The notes under the pieces were generated by a model. That model was not told the DNA's origin and made no database searches. It saw nothing but the letters and a program-made list of their open reading frames with translations. Shown piece after piece: positions 35,154 to 44,690 of a stretch of 64,000 bases of DNA. Position 1 is the stretch's first letter, and every line of letters begins with the position of its first letter. The position numbers were made by a program, and so were the translations under genes. The stretch comes from an uncultured Eubacteriales bacterium. Lineage in GTDB: Bacteria > Bacillota > Clostridia > Oscillospirales > UBA644. The stretch lies in contig CAJLLT010000007.1 of NCBI GenBank assembly GCA_905207625.1, positions 1-64,000 of the forward strand. The letters are read 5' to 3'.

Positions 35154-35525
35154 ATGGGCTCATTCGTAGTAAAGCAGACGGCAACGGGATTCAATTTCGC
35201 CCTTAAAGCCGGCAATGGTGAAACCATTCTCACATCCGAGGTTTATACCACGGAAGCGGCTTGCATGAACGGCATTGAAAGCGTAAAAAAGAACGCCCCT
35301 ATCGCAAAAACCGAGGACCAGACCGTTGAAGATTTCGAAAAAGTAACAAATCCGAAATTCGAAATGTTTACGGACAAGAGAGGCGAGTACAGATTCAATC
35401 TCAAGGCAAGAAACGGTGAAATCATCGGTTCTTCCGAGGGATACAAAGCGAAAGCCGGATGCAGAAACGGTATCGAAAGCGTAGTCAAAAATGCTCCCGA
35501 TGCAAAGATTGTAAAGGCCGAATAG
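35154..35525 (+). CDS. YegP-family protein (two DUF1508 repeats)
   Basis: The 123-residue protein consists of two similar units of about 48 residues each (KQTATGFNFALKAGNGETILTSE.Y and KRGEYRFNLKARNGEIIGSSEGY), each a DUF1508 repeat with the closing NGIESVKKNAP. Function unknown; the small beta-rich dimer fold is common in bacteria. GGAGG precedes the ATG. It has its own promoter and terminator. Confidence 0.93.
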   Translation: MGSFVVKQTATGFNFALKAGNGETILTSEVYTTEAACMNGIESVKKNAPIAKTEDQTVEDFEKVTNPKFEMFTDKRGEYRFNLKARNGEIIGSSEGYKAKAGCRNGIESVVKNAPDAKIVKAE

Positions 35526-35540
35526 CTTACAAATCCCTGA

Positions 35541-35571
35541 AACCCGCCGGAAAAATTCCGGCGGGTTTTTC
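35541..35571 (+). terminator. Terminator of the YegP-like gene
   Basis: Stem AACCCGCCGG/CCGGCGGGTT followed by TTTTTC. Confidence 0.88.
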
Positions 35572-35912
35572 TATTCCGGAGCGCGTAATGCTTAAAAGCT
35601 TTACATACACAATTTGACATTTTACTGTAAAATTTGGGGTTTTTCGGGATTTGCACAAAATCGGTCCGAAAAGTATTCAAAACTGTGGAAAACCCTGTGA
35701 AAAGAGTTAATAACCCCGTGTTTTAACCGTTTTTCATGCCAAATGCCTGTGGAAAACCGTATTTTTTATGCAGGAATTCAACAGTATCGACCGCATTATA
35801 TTTGAAAATTGATGTAAAGCAGTTCGACATTACAAAACAGAATATGTCAAATACAAGCCGAAATCCGCTCCGAAAAATAATTATCAAAATGAGATAAATT
35901 GGAATAATATAC
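35572..35912. other. AT-rich gene-free stretch with DnaA-box-like motifs
   Basis: No gene was seen in this stretch. It holds TGTGGAAAA at 35684-35692 and 35748-35756 (one mismatch to the DnaA box TGTGGATAA) and a related TGTGAAAAG at 35696-35704, followed by AT-rich sequence to the gltX promoter. Whether this is functional is open; no dnaA or dnaN lies nearby. Confidence 0.3.
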
Positions 35913-35941
35913 TTGACTTTACCCGGAAACTGTGGTATTAT
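35913..35941 (+). promoter_or_regulatory. Sigma-A promoter of gltX-glnS
   Basis: TTGACT, 17-bp spacer, TATTAT, 35 bases before the gltX start codon. No T-box was recognised. Confidence 0.75.
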
Positions 35942-35975
35942 GTATTAAATATGTTTACAGTATAAGGACTGCATT

Positions 35976-37616
35976 ATGGACTTTGAATATCTTGCCGATC
36001 TGCTCTTTCCCGACGTAACCGAAACGCCTGAGGATATGGAGCTTAAATATCCGCCGAGAGATCTTCCCGAAGGCGCTAAAGTGACCCGTTTCGCCCCGAG
36101 CCCCACCGGATTTCTCCACTTCGGGGGGCTGTTCCCTACCCGTGTGGGAGAGAGACTTGCGCATCAGAGCGGTGGTATATTCTATCTGAGGATAGAAGAT
36201 ACCGACGCCAAGAGAGAAGTGGAAGGTGCAGAGGAAAGTCTGATAAAAACTCTCAGTCATTACGGTATAGACTTTGATGAAGGAGCAACCGCAAACGGCG
36301 CCGAAAAAGGTGCGTACGGTCCGTACAGACAAAGCCACAGAAAGAATATCTACCATGTTTTTGCCAAGGAACTGGTACGACAGGGCAAGGCTTATCCCTG
36401 CTTCTGCACTGAAGAAGAACTTATTCAGATCAGGCAACAACAGGAACAGCTCAAAGTCGATCCCGGTTATTACGGTAAGTGGGCAAAATACAGAGACGCA
36501 GATATTTCCGTCATTGAACCCCTGATAAAGGAAGGCAAACCCTTTGTCCTCCGGTTCAGATCCGAGGGAAATGTTGAAAACAAAATCAAATTCACGGATC
36601 TTGTCAAGGGAGAACTTGAGCTGACGGAAAACGACAAAGACCACGTTATTCTGAAAAGCGACGGTATTCCCAACTATCACTTTGCCCATGCGGTCGACGA
36701 TCATCTCATGAGAACGACCCACGTTATCCGGGGCGAAGAGTGGCTTCCGTCTCTCCCCTTCCATATTCAGCTTTTCAAAGCCCTGGGCTTCAAACTTCCG
36801 AAATATCTGCACATAGCTCAACTTATGAAAATGGAAAACGGCTCAAAGAAAAAGCTTTCAAAGCGTGATGCGGGAGCGGATGTCAGATACTACGATGAGA
36901 TCGGATATGACCCGGATTGCGTAATAGAGTATATAATGACTCTGCTGAACTCCAACTATGAGGAATGGAGAACCGCAAATAAAGACAAGCCATACACAGA
37001 TTTCCCCTTCTCCATCAAAAAGATGAGCAATTCCGGATGTCTGTTCGATTTCGACAAGCTCAACGATGTTACAAGAAACACCGTAAGCCTCATGTCAGCG
37101 GAACAGGTCTACGGGAAACTGCTGCAGTGGGCCGAAACCTACGACAAAGATTTTGCCGGGCTTCTCGCCGCTGATCCGGATTATGCGAAATCCATCCTTT
37201 CCATTGGCAGAGGCGGCGCGAAACCCAGAAAAGATCTCTGCACCTGGAACACCGTCAAGGATTATATGGGATTTTTCTATGATGAGCTGTTTACGCCCTC
37301 TGATGCCTATCCGGAAAACCTTGACAGGTCTGATATCAAAGCGATAATCGAAGAATACACCGGTATATACGATGAATCGGACGACCAGACGGCATGGTTT
37401 GAAAAGCTCAAGAGTCTTGCCTCGCGTCACGGATTTGCGGCAGACACGAAAGAATATAAAAAAGAACCCGGAAAGTATAAGGGGCATGTGGGAGATATTG
37501 CCATGATACTCCGTATTGCCGTCACGGGCAAGCAGGTCTCCCCCGATACCTATCAGGTCATGAAGATCCTCGGCAGGGATAAAGTTCTCAGCAGACTGCA
37601 TAATGCGAAGATATAA
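35976..37616 (+). CDS. gltX: Glutamate-tRNA ligase
   Basis: The 546-residue class I synthetase charges tRNA-Glu. The HIGH-like motif is FAPSPTGFLHFG (residues 39-50), the GluRS signature RIEDTD follows, and KLSKRDAG is the KMSKS-like loop. It has an extended C-terminal anticodon-binding part and about 35 extra N-terminal residues, as in a clostridial subgroup. No zinc-type Cys cluster is obvious. glnS follows after 13 bases. Confidence 0.95.
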   Translation: MDFEYLADLLFPDVTETPEDMELKYPPRDLPEGAKVTRFAPSPTGFLHFGGLFPTRVGERLAHQSGGIFYLRIEDTDAKREVEGAEESLIKTLSHYGIDFDEGATANGAEKGAYGPYRQSHRKNIYHVFAKELVRQGKAYPCFCTEEELIQIRQQQEQLKVDPGYYGKWAKYRDADISVIEPLIKEGKPFVLRFRSEGNVENKIKFTDLVKGELELTENDKDHVILKSDGIPNYHFAHAVDDHLMRTTHVIRGEEWLPSLPFHIQLFKALGFKLPKYLHIAQLMKMENGSKKKLSKRDAGADVRYYDEIGYDPDCVIEYIMTLLNSNYEEWRTANKDKPYTDFPFSIKKMSNSGCLFDFDKLNDVTRNTVSLMSAEQVYGKLLQWAETYDKDFAGLLAADPDYAKSILSIGRGGAKPRKDLCTWNTVKDYMGFFYDELFTPSDAYPENLDRSDIKAIIEEYTGIYDESDDQTAWFEKLKSLASRHGFAADTKEYKKEPGKYKGHVGDIAMILRIAVTGKQVSPDTYQVMKILGRDKVLSRLHNAKI

Positions 37617-37629
37617 GAGGTAGAATACA

Positions 37630-39276
37630 ATGGACGAGATCATTTCCAACAATTTCATTCACGAAATTATCGACAGCGACCTGGAATCCGGACGGGAGGA
37701 TCATATTCACACACGTTTTCCGCCCGAACCGAACGGTTATCTGCATATAGGCAGCGCAAAAGCCATATGGATAAACTGGGGAACCGCGAAAAAATACAAC
37801 GGACTTTTCAACCTGCGTTTTGATGACACAAACCCGGTCAAAGAAGATGATGAGTACGTTCAAGCTATTGAAGAGGACCTCCGCTGGCTCGGAGCAATTC
37901 CCAACGGAGGCATATACTACGGTTCGGATTACTTTGATGACTGCTATAAGTATGCAGTGCAGCTGATCAGGGACGGAAAAGCCTACGTTGACGATCTTTC
38001 GGCGGAAGAAATGAGAGAATACAGAGGATCGTTGACTGTTCCCGGCAGGAACAGCCCTTACCGCGACCGCAGCGTTGAGGAAAATCTTGAGCTCTTCGAG
38101 AGAATGAAAAACGGTGAGTTTGAAGACGGAACCCATACGCTCAGAGCAAAGATCGATATGTCATCTCCGAATATGAATCTCCGCGACCCTGCGATTTACA
38201 GGATAATACACACCTCGCATCACCGTCAGGGCAACAAATGGTGCATCTACCCTCTGTATGACTTTGCACACCCCATTCAGGACGCATTGGAAGGAATAAC
38301 CCACTCTCTTTGCTCCATTGAATTTGAGAACCACAGACCTCTGTACAACTGGGTCGTGGATAATATAGGATTTGAACACAAGCCTCACCAGTACGAATTT
38401 GCCCGTCTGAACCTGACATACACCGTAATGAGCAAACGTTACCTGCGTGAACTTGTCGAAACCGGAAAAGTTGACGGCTGGGACGATCCCCGTATGCCTA
38501 CCCTCTGTGCGCTTCGCCGCAGGGGCTATACACCGGAAGCGATTTTCAATTTCGTTCAGAAGGCGGGAGTCGCAAAAGCTTACAGCATTGTTGACATAAG
38601 CCTGCTTGAGCACTGCATCCGGGACGAACTCAACACAACGGCTCAGAGACGTGTCGCAGTGCTTCGCCCGATAAAGCTGACCGTAACGAACTATCCTGAC
38701 GATAAGATTGAGTATTTTGATCTCCCCAACAACCCGCAGAACCCAGAACTCGGAACGAGGAAAGTCCCCTTCACAAAGCATCTGTACATTGAAAGCGAAG
38801 ATTTCGCCATGGATCCTCCCGGCAAGTTTTTCAGACTCAAACCCGGCGGAGAAGTTCGGCTTATGGGTGCTTATATCGTCAGATATCAGGATGTTGTCAG
38901 GGATGAGAACGGCAATATAACTGAGATACTCTGTACCTGTGATCTTGAGACCGGTTGCGGAGTTCCCGCCGACGGCCGCAAGGTAAAAGGAACCATTCAC
39001 TGGCTTTCCGCAGAGCATGCCCTCACCACGGAGATACACCTTTACAACAGACTTTTCACACTGGAGAATGTCTTTGATATTCCCGAAGACAAGACATATA
39101 CGGATTACCTTAATCCGGATTCCATAGAGATCATAAAAGACGCGAAGATCGAACCCTCCTGCGCCGATTCCAAACCGGGGGAAAAGTTCCAGTTCGTCCG
39201 TAACGGTTATTTCTGCAAGGACACGAAATACGACAACTGCTACAACCTTACCGTATCTCTTAAAGACAGCAAATAA
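37630..39276 (+). CDS. glnS: Glutamine-tRNA ligase
   Basis: The 548-residue class I synthetase charges tRNA-Gln directly. Motifs: PPEPNGYLHIG (residues 31-41), FDDTNP, the GlnRS-specific ENHRPLYNW, and VMSKR as the KMSKS loop; the C-terminal beta-barrel anticodon domain is present. Most Firmicutes lack GlnRS and use GatCAB instead, so its presence directly behind gltX points to ancient horizontal acquisition in this lineage (inference). SD is GAGG. Confidence 0.96.
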   Translation: MDEIISNNFIHEIIDSDLESGREDHIHTRFPPEPNGYLHIGSAKAIWINWGTAKKYNGLFNLRFDDTNPVKEDDEYVQAIEEDLRWLGAIPNGGIYYGSDYFDDCYKYAVQLIRDGKAYVDDLSAEEMREYRGSLTVPGRNSPYRDRSVEENLELFERMKNGEFEDGTHTLRAKIDMSSPNMNLRDPAIYRIIHTSHHRQGNKWCIYPLYDFAHPIQDALEGITHSLCSIEFENHRPLYNWVVDNIGFEHKPHQYEFARLNLTYTVMSKRYLRELVETGKVDGWDDPRMPTLCALRRRGYTPEAIFNFVQKAGVAKAYSIVDISLLEHCIRDELNTTAQRRVAVLRPIKLTVTNYPDDKIEYFDLPNNPQNPELGTRKVPFTKHLYIESEDFAMDPPGKFFRLKPGGEVRLMGAYIVRYQDVVRDENGNITEILCTCDLETGCGVPADGRKVKGTIHWLSAEHALTTEIHLYNRLFTLENVFDIPEDKTYTDYLNPDSIEIIKDAKIEPSCADSKPGEKFQFVRNGYFCKDTKYDNCYNLTVSLKDSK

Positions 39277-39290
39277 CAGTTATATAAAAA

Positions 39291-39315
39291 GACACGGGGG
39301 CTTGCCCCCCGTGTC
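39291..39315 (+). terminator. Terminator hairpin of gltX-glnS
   Basis: A 10-bp stem GACACGGGGG/CCCCCGTGTC with loop CTTGC; no clear T-tract follows. Confidence 0.6.
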
Positions 39316-39358
39316 TCTGCCACAGAGTGGATTTCAAGATAATTTTTCCTTTTTACTA

Positions 39359-39387
39359 TTGACAAAATGCCCGGATTGTGGTATACT
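39359..39387 (+). promoter_or_regulatory. Promoter of the tRNA-Leu/tRNA-Gly pair
   Basis: TTGACA, 17-bp spacer, TATACT, 26 bases upstream of the tRNA-Leu gene. Confidence 0.8.
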
Positions 39388-39413
39388 GTTACGGAAGCAG
39401 AAAGCATAAAAAT

Positions 39414-39497
39414 GCGGGCGTGGCGGAACTGGCAGACGCGCCAGACTTAGGATCTGGTGTCAACGACGTGGGGGTTCAAGTCCCTTCGCCCGCACCA
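39414..39497 (+). tRNA. tRNA-Leu (anticodon TAG)
   Basis: 84 nt with encoded CCA. Acceptor stem GCGGGCG/CGCCCGC, anticodon stem CCAGA/TCTGG with loop CTTAGGA, and a long variable arm (class II). Reads CUN leucine codons. Confidence 0.95.
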
Positions 39498-39505
39498 CAT
39501 CAGAC

Positions 39506-39579
39506 GCAGGTGTAGTTCAATGGCAGAACATCAGCTTCCCAAGCTGAATACGCGGGTTCGATTCCCGTCACCTGCTCCA
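39506..39579 (+). tRNA. tRNA-Gly (anticodon CCC)
   Basis: 74 nt with encoded CCA. Acceptor stem GCAGGTG/CACCTGC, anticodon stem TCAGC/GCTGA with loop TTCCCAA. Reads GGG. It is co-transcribed with tRNA-Leu, eight bases upstream. Confidence 0.95.
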
Positions 39580-39635
39580 GAAATGAGCCGTTACCGCGGC
39601 TCTTTAGTTTTATCTGTCTGTATGAGGTAACCGAA

Positions 39636-42065
39636 TTGAGCAGAAAGAAGAGAAATGCGAGAAAACGCAGAACCAGACGCCTTGTTGCACTGGTTTTGAT
39701 TTTTGTCCTTGCCGCGTTCGTTGCGGTAATGTTCAACAGCGATATCAGGTCTGAAGTTCTATCGTTTTTTAACGGACAACGCCCCACCGAACCCGCAACG
39801 GAACCTCCCACCGAGCCGGTTTACCATGACCTTGTCATAAGTGAGGCCATGCTTTCAAATGATACCGTAGCTGTGGATAACACATTCTGTGACTGGATTG
39901 AAATATACAACAGCGGAACGCAGACCGTTGATCTTTCGGAGTATTATATATCAAAAAGCGCTTCAAATCTCAGAAAATGTCCCCTCCCGGAAATAACCGT
40001 GGCACCCGGAGAATACAAGGTTCTCAAGTGCGACGGCACAGAGGTGACATTCAATCTTTCCAAAACGGGTGAAACGGTTTATATTGCGGACAAGTACGGG
40101 GTCGTTGTGGACAGTCTGACTGTACCGGCTATAGCCGACGATCACTCCTATGTTGCGGGGCTCGGAGAATGTGATAAGCCATCGCCCGGATATGAAAACA
40201 CCGAGGAGGGATACCTCACCTACAGGCTTTCGACTTATTCCGGACTTTCCGTCAATGAAGTACTCTCAACAAACACGAAGTACTACCCTGTCAAAGGCAA
40301 GTATTATGATCTGATTGAGATCAGAAATAATTCCGCCGCGGACATCGATCTTGCGGATTATTACATTTCGGACAGCAAAAAGAACCTGAAAAAATACAAA
40401 TTGCCGTCAAAGGTTCTCAAACCGGGTGAGCTCTATGTTGTTATCGCTTCCGGCAACGGCGGGGATCAGGCTAATTTTTCCATCAGCACCTACGGAGAAT
40501 GCGTGTATATAACCGATCTGGACGGAAAGGTATGTGACGCATTCAGTGTTCCCTCTCTGCTCCCGGATGTAAGTTACGGCAGGGACAGTGAAGGAGCGGC
40601 GTATTTCCTTGAGCCTACGATCGGAAAAGAAAATCCCACCGGACTGAAAGAAGTCTCTTCCAACCCATCCACCACCGTTCCGGGAGGATTCTATGATTCC
40701 GGACTGACGGTCAAACTCACCGGCAATAACATTTTCTACACCCTCGACGGACGTGACCCGAGAACTTACGGAACGCTCTACGCCGGTGAAGACATTCCGG
40801 TACAGCAAACCGTTGCCATAAGGATGTACAGCGGAGAAACAGGCAAAGTTCCGAGTAAAACCGTTACCGTTAATTATTTTATTTCTCTGCCGGATTACAC
40901 CCTGCCGGTGCTTAAGATAACCGCATATAACGAGGATATTTTCGGCGAGACCACAGGAATTTACACAAATTACAACCAGAAATGGGAGAAACCTGCGAAC
41001 ATCGCCCTCTACGTCAACGGAAATGAAGAATTCAGTGTCGACTGCGGACTCAGACTTCACGGAAGCGGTACGAGAAAGGACGCAAAAAAATCGTTCCAGG
41101 TTCGTTTCAGAGGCAAATACGGAACATCAAAACTCAAGTATCCGCTGTTTCCGGGCTACAGTATTACCGAATTTAATTCAATAGTAATACGCTCCGGGGT
41201 TGAGGACATGTCCTCTGCCCTGTTCCGGGACGAACTTCAGACGACCCTGGTTCGGACTTCCGATCTGATCAAGGAGGTCTACACCCAGAACTTCCGTCCG
41301 GTAAATCTCTACGTTAACGGTGAATATTTCGGCATTTATTTCATAAGGGAACGTTTCAGCGATGACTATGTCGCCTCCCATTTGAATGTTTCCGAAAACT
41401 CCGTGACGATACTTGAGTCCAAGGGAAGCAGCGGAATGCGCGGATACAAGGATATGAACTCCATTGTCGAATACTGCGCGACCCATGACATGAACGATCC
41501 CGAGACCATCAAATACGTTTCGGACCGGATATGCGTGGACAGCTTCATTGATTACTACATTGCCCGTGCCTATACCGGGGACAAGGATTTCCCGAATATA
41601 AGATTCTTCAAATCCACCGACAATGACGGAAAGTGGCGTCTGATGTTTTACGATCTCGACTGGGGATTCCGTTCCGTCAACACGAAAAATCCCCTGACAT
41701 CGTATTTTGACAGTTACCATTATACCGATTCAAAAAACAGCGCAATAATATACAGGCTCGTGCAGAATGACGGGATCAGGGACAGATTCCTTAAGAGAAT
41801 GGCTGAACTGCTCTCAACCACCTTCTCTCCGGAAAACGTGTCCAGAACCGTGGATCAGATCCATGATCAGCTCCAGCCCGACATGAAGTACGACCGGGAA
41901 AGATGGGGATACAGAATCGAAAGCTGGGAAAAAGCTGTTGCTTATCTCAAAACTTTCGGAGAAAACCGGACGGCGCAGATGATAGAAGATGCTCAGTCCG
42001 TATTCAAACTCACAGACGATGAAGTACAGTACTACTTCGGAAGTCTGCTGAACCCTCAGCAATAA
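39636..42065 (+). CDS. CotH-family exoprotein with two lamin-tail domains
   Basis: The 809-residue membrane-anchored protein has a very basic N-terminus, one hydrophobic segment (about residues 16-31), a Thr/Glu/Pro linker, and two lamin-tail domains (about 62-175 and 205-320). A chitobiase-type beta-sandwich follows (near 340-400, FYTLDGRDPRTYG), then a CotH kinase-like domain (about 420-800; NGEYFGIYFIRERF, FYDLDWGF). CotH-like proteins phosphorylate spore coat proteins in Bacillus; in surface proteins the role is less clear. The start is TTG at 39636 with GAGGT eight bases upstream. Confidence 0.92.
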   Translation: MSRKKRNARKRRTRRLVALVLIFVLAAFVAVMFNSDIRSEVLSFFNGQRPTEPATEPPTEPVYHDLVISEAMLSNDTVAVDNTFCDWIEIYNSGTQTVDLSEYYISKSASNLRKCPLPEITVAPGEYKVLKCDGTEVTFNLSKTGETVYIADKYGVVVDSLTVPAIADDHSYVAGLGECDKPSPGYENTEEGYLTYRLSTYSGLSVNEVLSTNTKYYPVKGKYYDLIEIRNNSAADIDLADYYISDSKKNLKKYKLPSKVLKPGELYVVIASGNGGDQANFSISTYGECVYITDLDGKVCDAFSVPSLLPDVSYGRDSEGAAYFLEPTIGKENPTGLKEVSSNPSTTVPGGFYDSGLTVKLTGNNIFYTLDGRDPRTYGTLYAGEDIPVQQTVAIRMYSGETGKVPSKTVTVNYFISLPDYTLPVLKITAYNEDIFGETTGIYTNYNQKWEKPANIALYVNGNEEFSVDCGLRLHGSGTRKDAKKSFQVRFRGKYGTSKLKYPLFPGYSITEFNSIVIRSGVEDMSSALFRDELQTTLVRTSDLIKEVYTQNFRPVNLYVNGEYFGIYFIRERFSDDYVASHLNVSENSVTILESKGSSGMRGYKDMNSIVEYCATHDMNDPETIKYVSDRICVDSFIDYYIARAYTGDKDFPNIRFFKSTDNDGKWRLMFYDLDWGFRSVNTKNPLTSYFDSYHYTDSKNSAIIYRLVQNDGIRDRFLKRMAELLSTTFSPENVSRTVDQIHDQLQPDMKYDRERWGYRIESWEKAVAYLKTFGENRTAQMIEDAQSVFKLTDDEVQYYFGSLLNPQQ

Positions 42066-42077
42066 AGATACACACAA

Positions 42078-42114
42078 GATCCACCCGTTTTTGTGCGGGT
42101 GGATCTGTATTTTT
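42078..42114 (+). terminator. Terminator of the CotH-family gene
   Basis: Stem GATCCACCCG/CGGGTGGATC followed by TGTATTTTTG. Confidence 0.85.
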
Positions 42115-42300
42115 GTATAAAGCAATACCTTCAGGTACGGAATAAATCGTATTACAGTTCAGACTTCCGGGATAAAAAAACGAATCGATTTTTACATAAA
42201 AACCGACATCACGTTCAATAATTGTTCCCGGAATTACTTTTCCGATGAATATTCCCGCCGGTTATGCCAAAGAATATATCGGAAGAGAGGCGATAAAAAT

Positions 42301-43011
42301 ATGGACGAAGAAAGATCCGGAAATACCGAAGAGCAGGCAGTACAAACCGAGCAGATCGAAAAAATGGGTTCTGTCACCACGGACAATATTCATTGCCTGA
42401 CAGTTATCGGGCAGATTGAAGGACATTATATCCTTGCCCCACAGAATAAAACGACAAAATATGAGCACGTTATTCCTGCCCTTGTCGCTATTGAGAGGAG
42501 CCGGGAAATCAAAGGGCTTCTGATAATCCTCAATACAGTCGGCGGAGACGTTGAGGCAGGACTTGCCATTGCGGAAATGATATCAAGCATGAAAAAGCCA
42601 ACAGTCTCACTTGTTCTGGGCGGAGGACACTCAATCGGCGTCCCTCTTGCGGTGTCGGCTAAATACTCTTTCATTGCTCCGTCCGCGACCATGACGATAC
42701 ATCCGGTAAGGCTTAACGGACTTATTGTCGGGGTTCCCCAGACATTCTCCTACTTTGATAAAATGCAGGACAGAATAATCCGTTTTGTTACTCAGAATTC
42801 CAGAATGACGGAGGAAAAATTCCGCCAGCTCATGACATCTACAGGCGGGTTAATGAATGATGTGGGAACGATGATCGGCGGAGATGAGGCTGTTCAGGCG
42901 GGGCTTATCGACAGAGTCGGGGGACTGAACGACGCACTCGAAAAACTTGACAGTATGATTGCGGAGGCTGAAAATGGTGATACACAGCGTGCTGCTGCCG
43001 ATAATGCCTGA
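42301..43011 (+). CDS. tepA: TepA: ClpP-like serine protease homologue
   Basis: The 236-residue ClpP-family protein keeps the catalytic Ser111 (GGGHSIG) and His134 (TIHPV). In B. subtilis TepA (YmfB) helps protein secretion and sits before ylzJ and spoIIIE. Here ylzJ follows but spoIIIE does not. N-terminal 25 residues are acidic with no signal peptide. The SD is AGAGAGG. Confidence 0.92.
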   Translation: MDEERSGNTEEQAVQTEQIEKMGSVTTDNIHCLTVIGQIEGHYILAPQNKTTKYEHVIPALVAIERSREIKGLLIILNTVGGDVEAGLAIAEMISSMKKPTVSLVLGGGHSIGVPLAVSAKYSFIAPSATMTIHPVRLNGLIVGVPQTFSYFDKMQDRIIRFVTQNSRMTEEKFRQLMTSTGGLMNDVGTMIGGDEAVQAGLIDRVGGLNDALEKLDSMIAEAENGDTQRAAADNA

Positions 43012-43195
43012 AGACCGGGGGCAGGGTCAGCCCCGGGCAGAACGGGTCCAGCTGACAAACGGAGTTCCCAGTATTTACAAAACTGTGCCGGACAAAGGTC
43101 TTTATTTTCTGGGACAGGACAAGCTTCTGTTTTCTACCCGACCTTCCGACTGGCTCAAAGAAAGCTATAATCTTCTTAAGAAGGACGATATATGA
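42974..43195 (+). CDS. YlzJ-like small protein
   Basis: The 73-residue protein matches the YlzJ family ([47 protein letters not shown]). It overlaps the end of tepA by 38 bases with GGAGG inside the tepA coding sequence, so the two are translationally linked. Function unknown; in Bacillus it follows tepA too. An earlier in-frame start five codons upstream has no site. Confidence 0.9.
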   Translation: MVIHSVLLPIMPEDRGQGQPRAERVQLTNGVPSIYKTVPDKGLYFLGQDKLLFSTRPSDWLKESYNLLKKDDI

Positions 43196-43200
43196 TAAGT

Positions 43201-43228
43201 GACAGGTGTGCCGGACGGTGCACCTGTC
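43201..43228 (+). terminator. Hairpin after tepA-ylzJ
   Basis: An 8-bp stem GACAGGTG/CACCTGTC followed by ATTTG; a weak terminator. Confidence 0.5.
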
Positions 43229-43252
43229 ATTTGCCTAAAGCAAGCAAAGGTC

Positions 43253-43281
43253 TTGAAAACCGTCCGGATATGTGATATACT
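43253..43281 (+). promoter_or_regulatory. Sigma-A promoter of hflX
   Basis: TTGAAA, 17-bp spacer, TATACT, 30 bases before the start codon. Confidence 0.75.
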
Positions 43282-43310
43282 TATATTATCTGAAACTCTG
43301 AGGTGAAATT

Positions 43311-44609
43311 ATGCCTGAAACAAAAAAAGACAAAGAGCGAGTGGTACTGATCGCAGTTGATCCTGATTCCGGGACAGAGGCGGAAGCCTCCCTGGATGAA
43401 CTTGAAAGGCTTGCGGATACTGCGGGTGCCGAAACCGTAGGTAAAATGATCCAGAAAAGATCTGTTCCCCACCCTTCTACATACATCGGTAAGGGAAAAC
43501 TGGAAGAACTGAAGGAATTCTGCGGCGCAAACGATGTTGATACCGTCATTGCGGATGATGAACTTACGGGCTCTCAGACAAAAGAACTTGAGTCCGTACT
43601 TGACGTCAAGGTTATCGATCGGACAACTCTCATACTTGACATATTTGCAATGAGAGCCCGTTCCGCGGAGGGCAGACTGCAGATAGAATTGGCCCAGCTG
43701 AATTACCGTCTGCCCCGGCTTTCCGGAATGGGTAAAGCCCTTTCCCGTCTCGGCGGCGGTATAGGAACGAGAGGCCCCGGCGAGAGTAAACTTGAGACAG
43801 ACAGACGGCACATCCGCAGACGTATTTTTGCCATTGAGGAGCAGTTGCGGCAGGTTTCCGACAGAAGAAAGGTCACGCGGCGGCTCAGAGGAAAAAACAG
43901 TGTTCCGACCTGCGCGCTTGTGGGGTACACAAATGCCGGGAAAAGCAGTCTGATGAACGCTCTGTGCGGCAGTGACGTCTATGCTGAGGACCAGCTTTTT
44001 GCAACTCTGGACACAACTGTACGGAAGGTGAATTTCTCGGACATTGACGAAACCTGCCGTGACGTATTGCTCATCGATACCGTAGGTTTTATCAGGAAAC
44101 TGCCGCATGCACTTGTCGACGCATTTAAATCGACACTTGAAGAATCAGTCAATGCCGACCTACTGCTTCATGTAGTTGATATTTCCGACCCTGAGGCTGA
44201 AAAGCATATCATGGTGGTGGAGCAGATACTGTCGGAACTGGGAGCAGCGGATAAGCCGGTATTTCTTGTCTGCAATAAATTTGACGCATACAACCCTCCT
44301 GAAGACGAACCCGGATTCATTCCGGTACAGCAGAGACAGAAAAAGCCGTATGTATTCAATGTTTCGGCAAAAACCGGATACGGTCTGACCGAGTTGAAAA
44401 AAGCTATTGCATTGAGATTTTCACGTCAGAAAGTATACTCACTTCTCATTCCGTACACAGAAGGGGCTTTGCTTGATGAGATCCACCGAAATTCCAGTGT
44501 TCTTTACGTCGAACACACCCCGGAAGGCACACTCATTACACTCAAGGCAGATTTCGATCCCGAATTCAGATCAAAAATAGAACAATACTCCACAAAGATT
44601 GAACCGTAG
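43311..44609 (+). CDS. hflX: GTPase HflX
   Basis: The 432-residue GTPase binds and splits stalled or stressed 70S ribosomes. The N-terminal HflX domain (about residues 10-180, HPSTYIGKGKLEEL, LIDRTTLILDIFA, GPGESKLETDRR) precedes the G domain, with G1 GYTNAGKSSL, the switch DTVGF and NKFDAY. Complete, single gene with its own promoter; the SD is GAGGTG. Confidence 0.96.
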   Translation: MPETKKDKERVVLIAVDPDSGTEAEASLDELERLADTAGAETVGKMIQKRSVPHPSTYIGKGKLEELKEFCGANDVDTVIADDELTGSQTKELESVLDVKVIDRTTLILDIFAMRARSAEGRLQIELAQLNYRLPRLSGMGKALSRLGGGIGTRGPGESKLETDRRHIRRRIFAIEEQLRQVSDRRKVTRRLRGKNSVPTCALVGYTNAGKSSLMNALCGSDVYAEDQLFATLDTTVRKVNFSDIDETCRDVLLIDTVGFIRKLPHALVDAFKSTLEESVNADLLLHVVDISDPEAEKHIMVVEQILSELGAADKPVFLVCNKFDAYNPPEDEPGFIPVQQRQKKPYVFNVSAKTGYGLTELKKAIALRFSRQKVYSLLIPYTEGALLDEIHRNSSVLYVEHTPEGTLITLKADFDPEFRSKIEQYSTKIEP

Positions 44610-44661
44610 GTTGATTTATCTGACAAAACATCTAACTTTGTTACTTTTTAAGGCTGACATG

Positions 44662-44690
44662 TTGACATTTCGGGTAGAAAACTATATAAT
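44662..44690 (+). promoter_or_regulatory. Sigma-A promoter of serC-serA
   Basis: TTGACA, 17-bp spacer, TATAAT: full consensus. The leader is about 45 nt with no recognised regulatory RNA. Confidence 0.85.

Noticed and set aside
35955..36821. 288-codon open frame antisense to gltX
   Set aside because: It mirrors the gltX coding frame, has no ribosome binding site and no family similarity.
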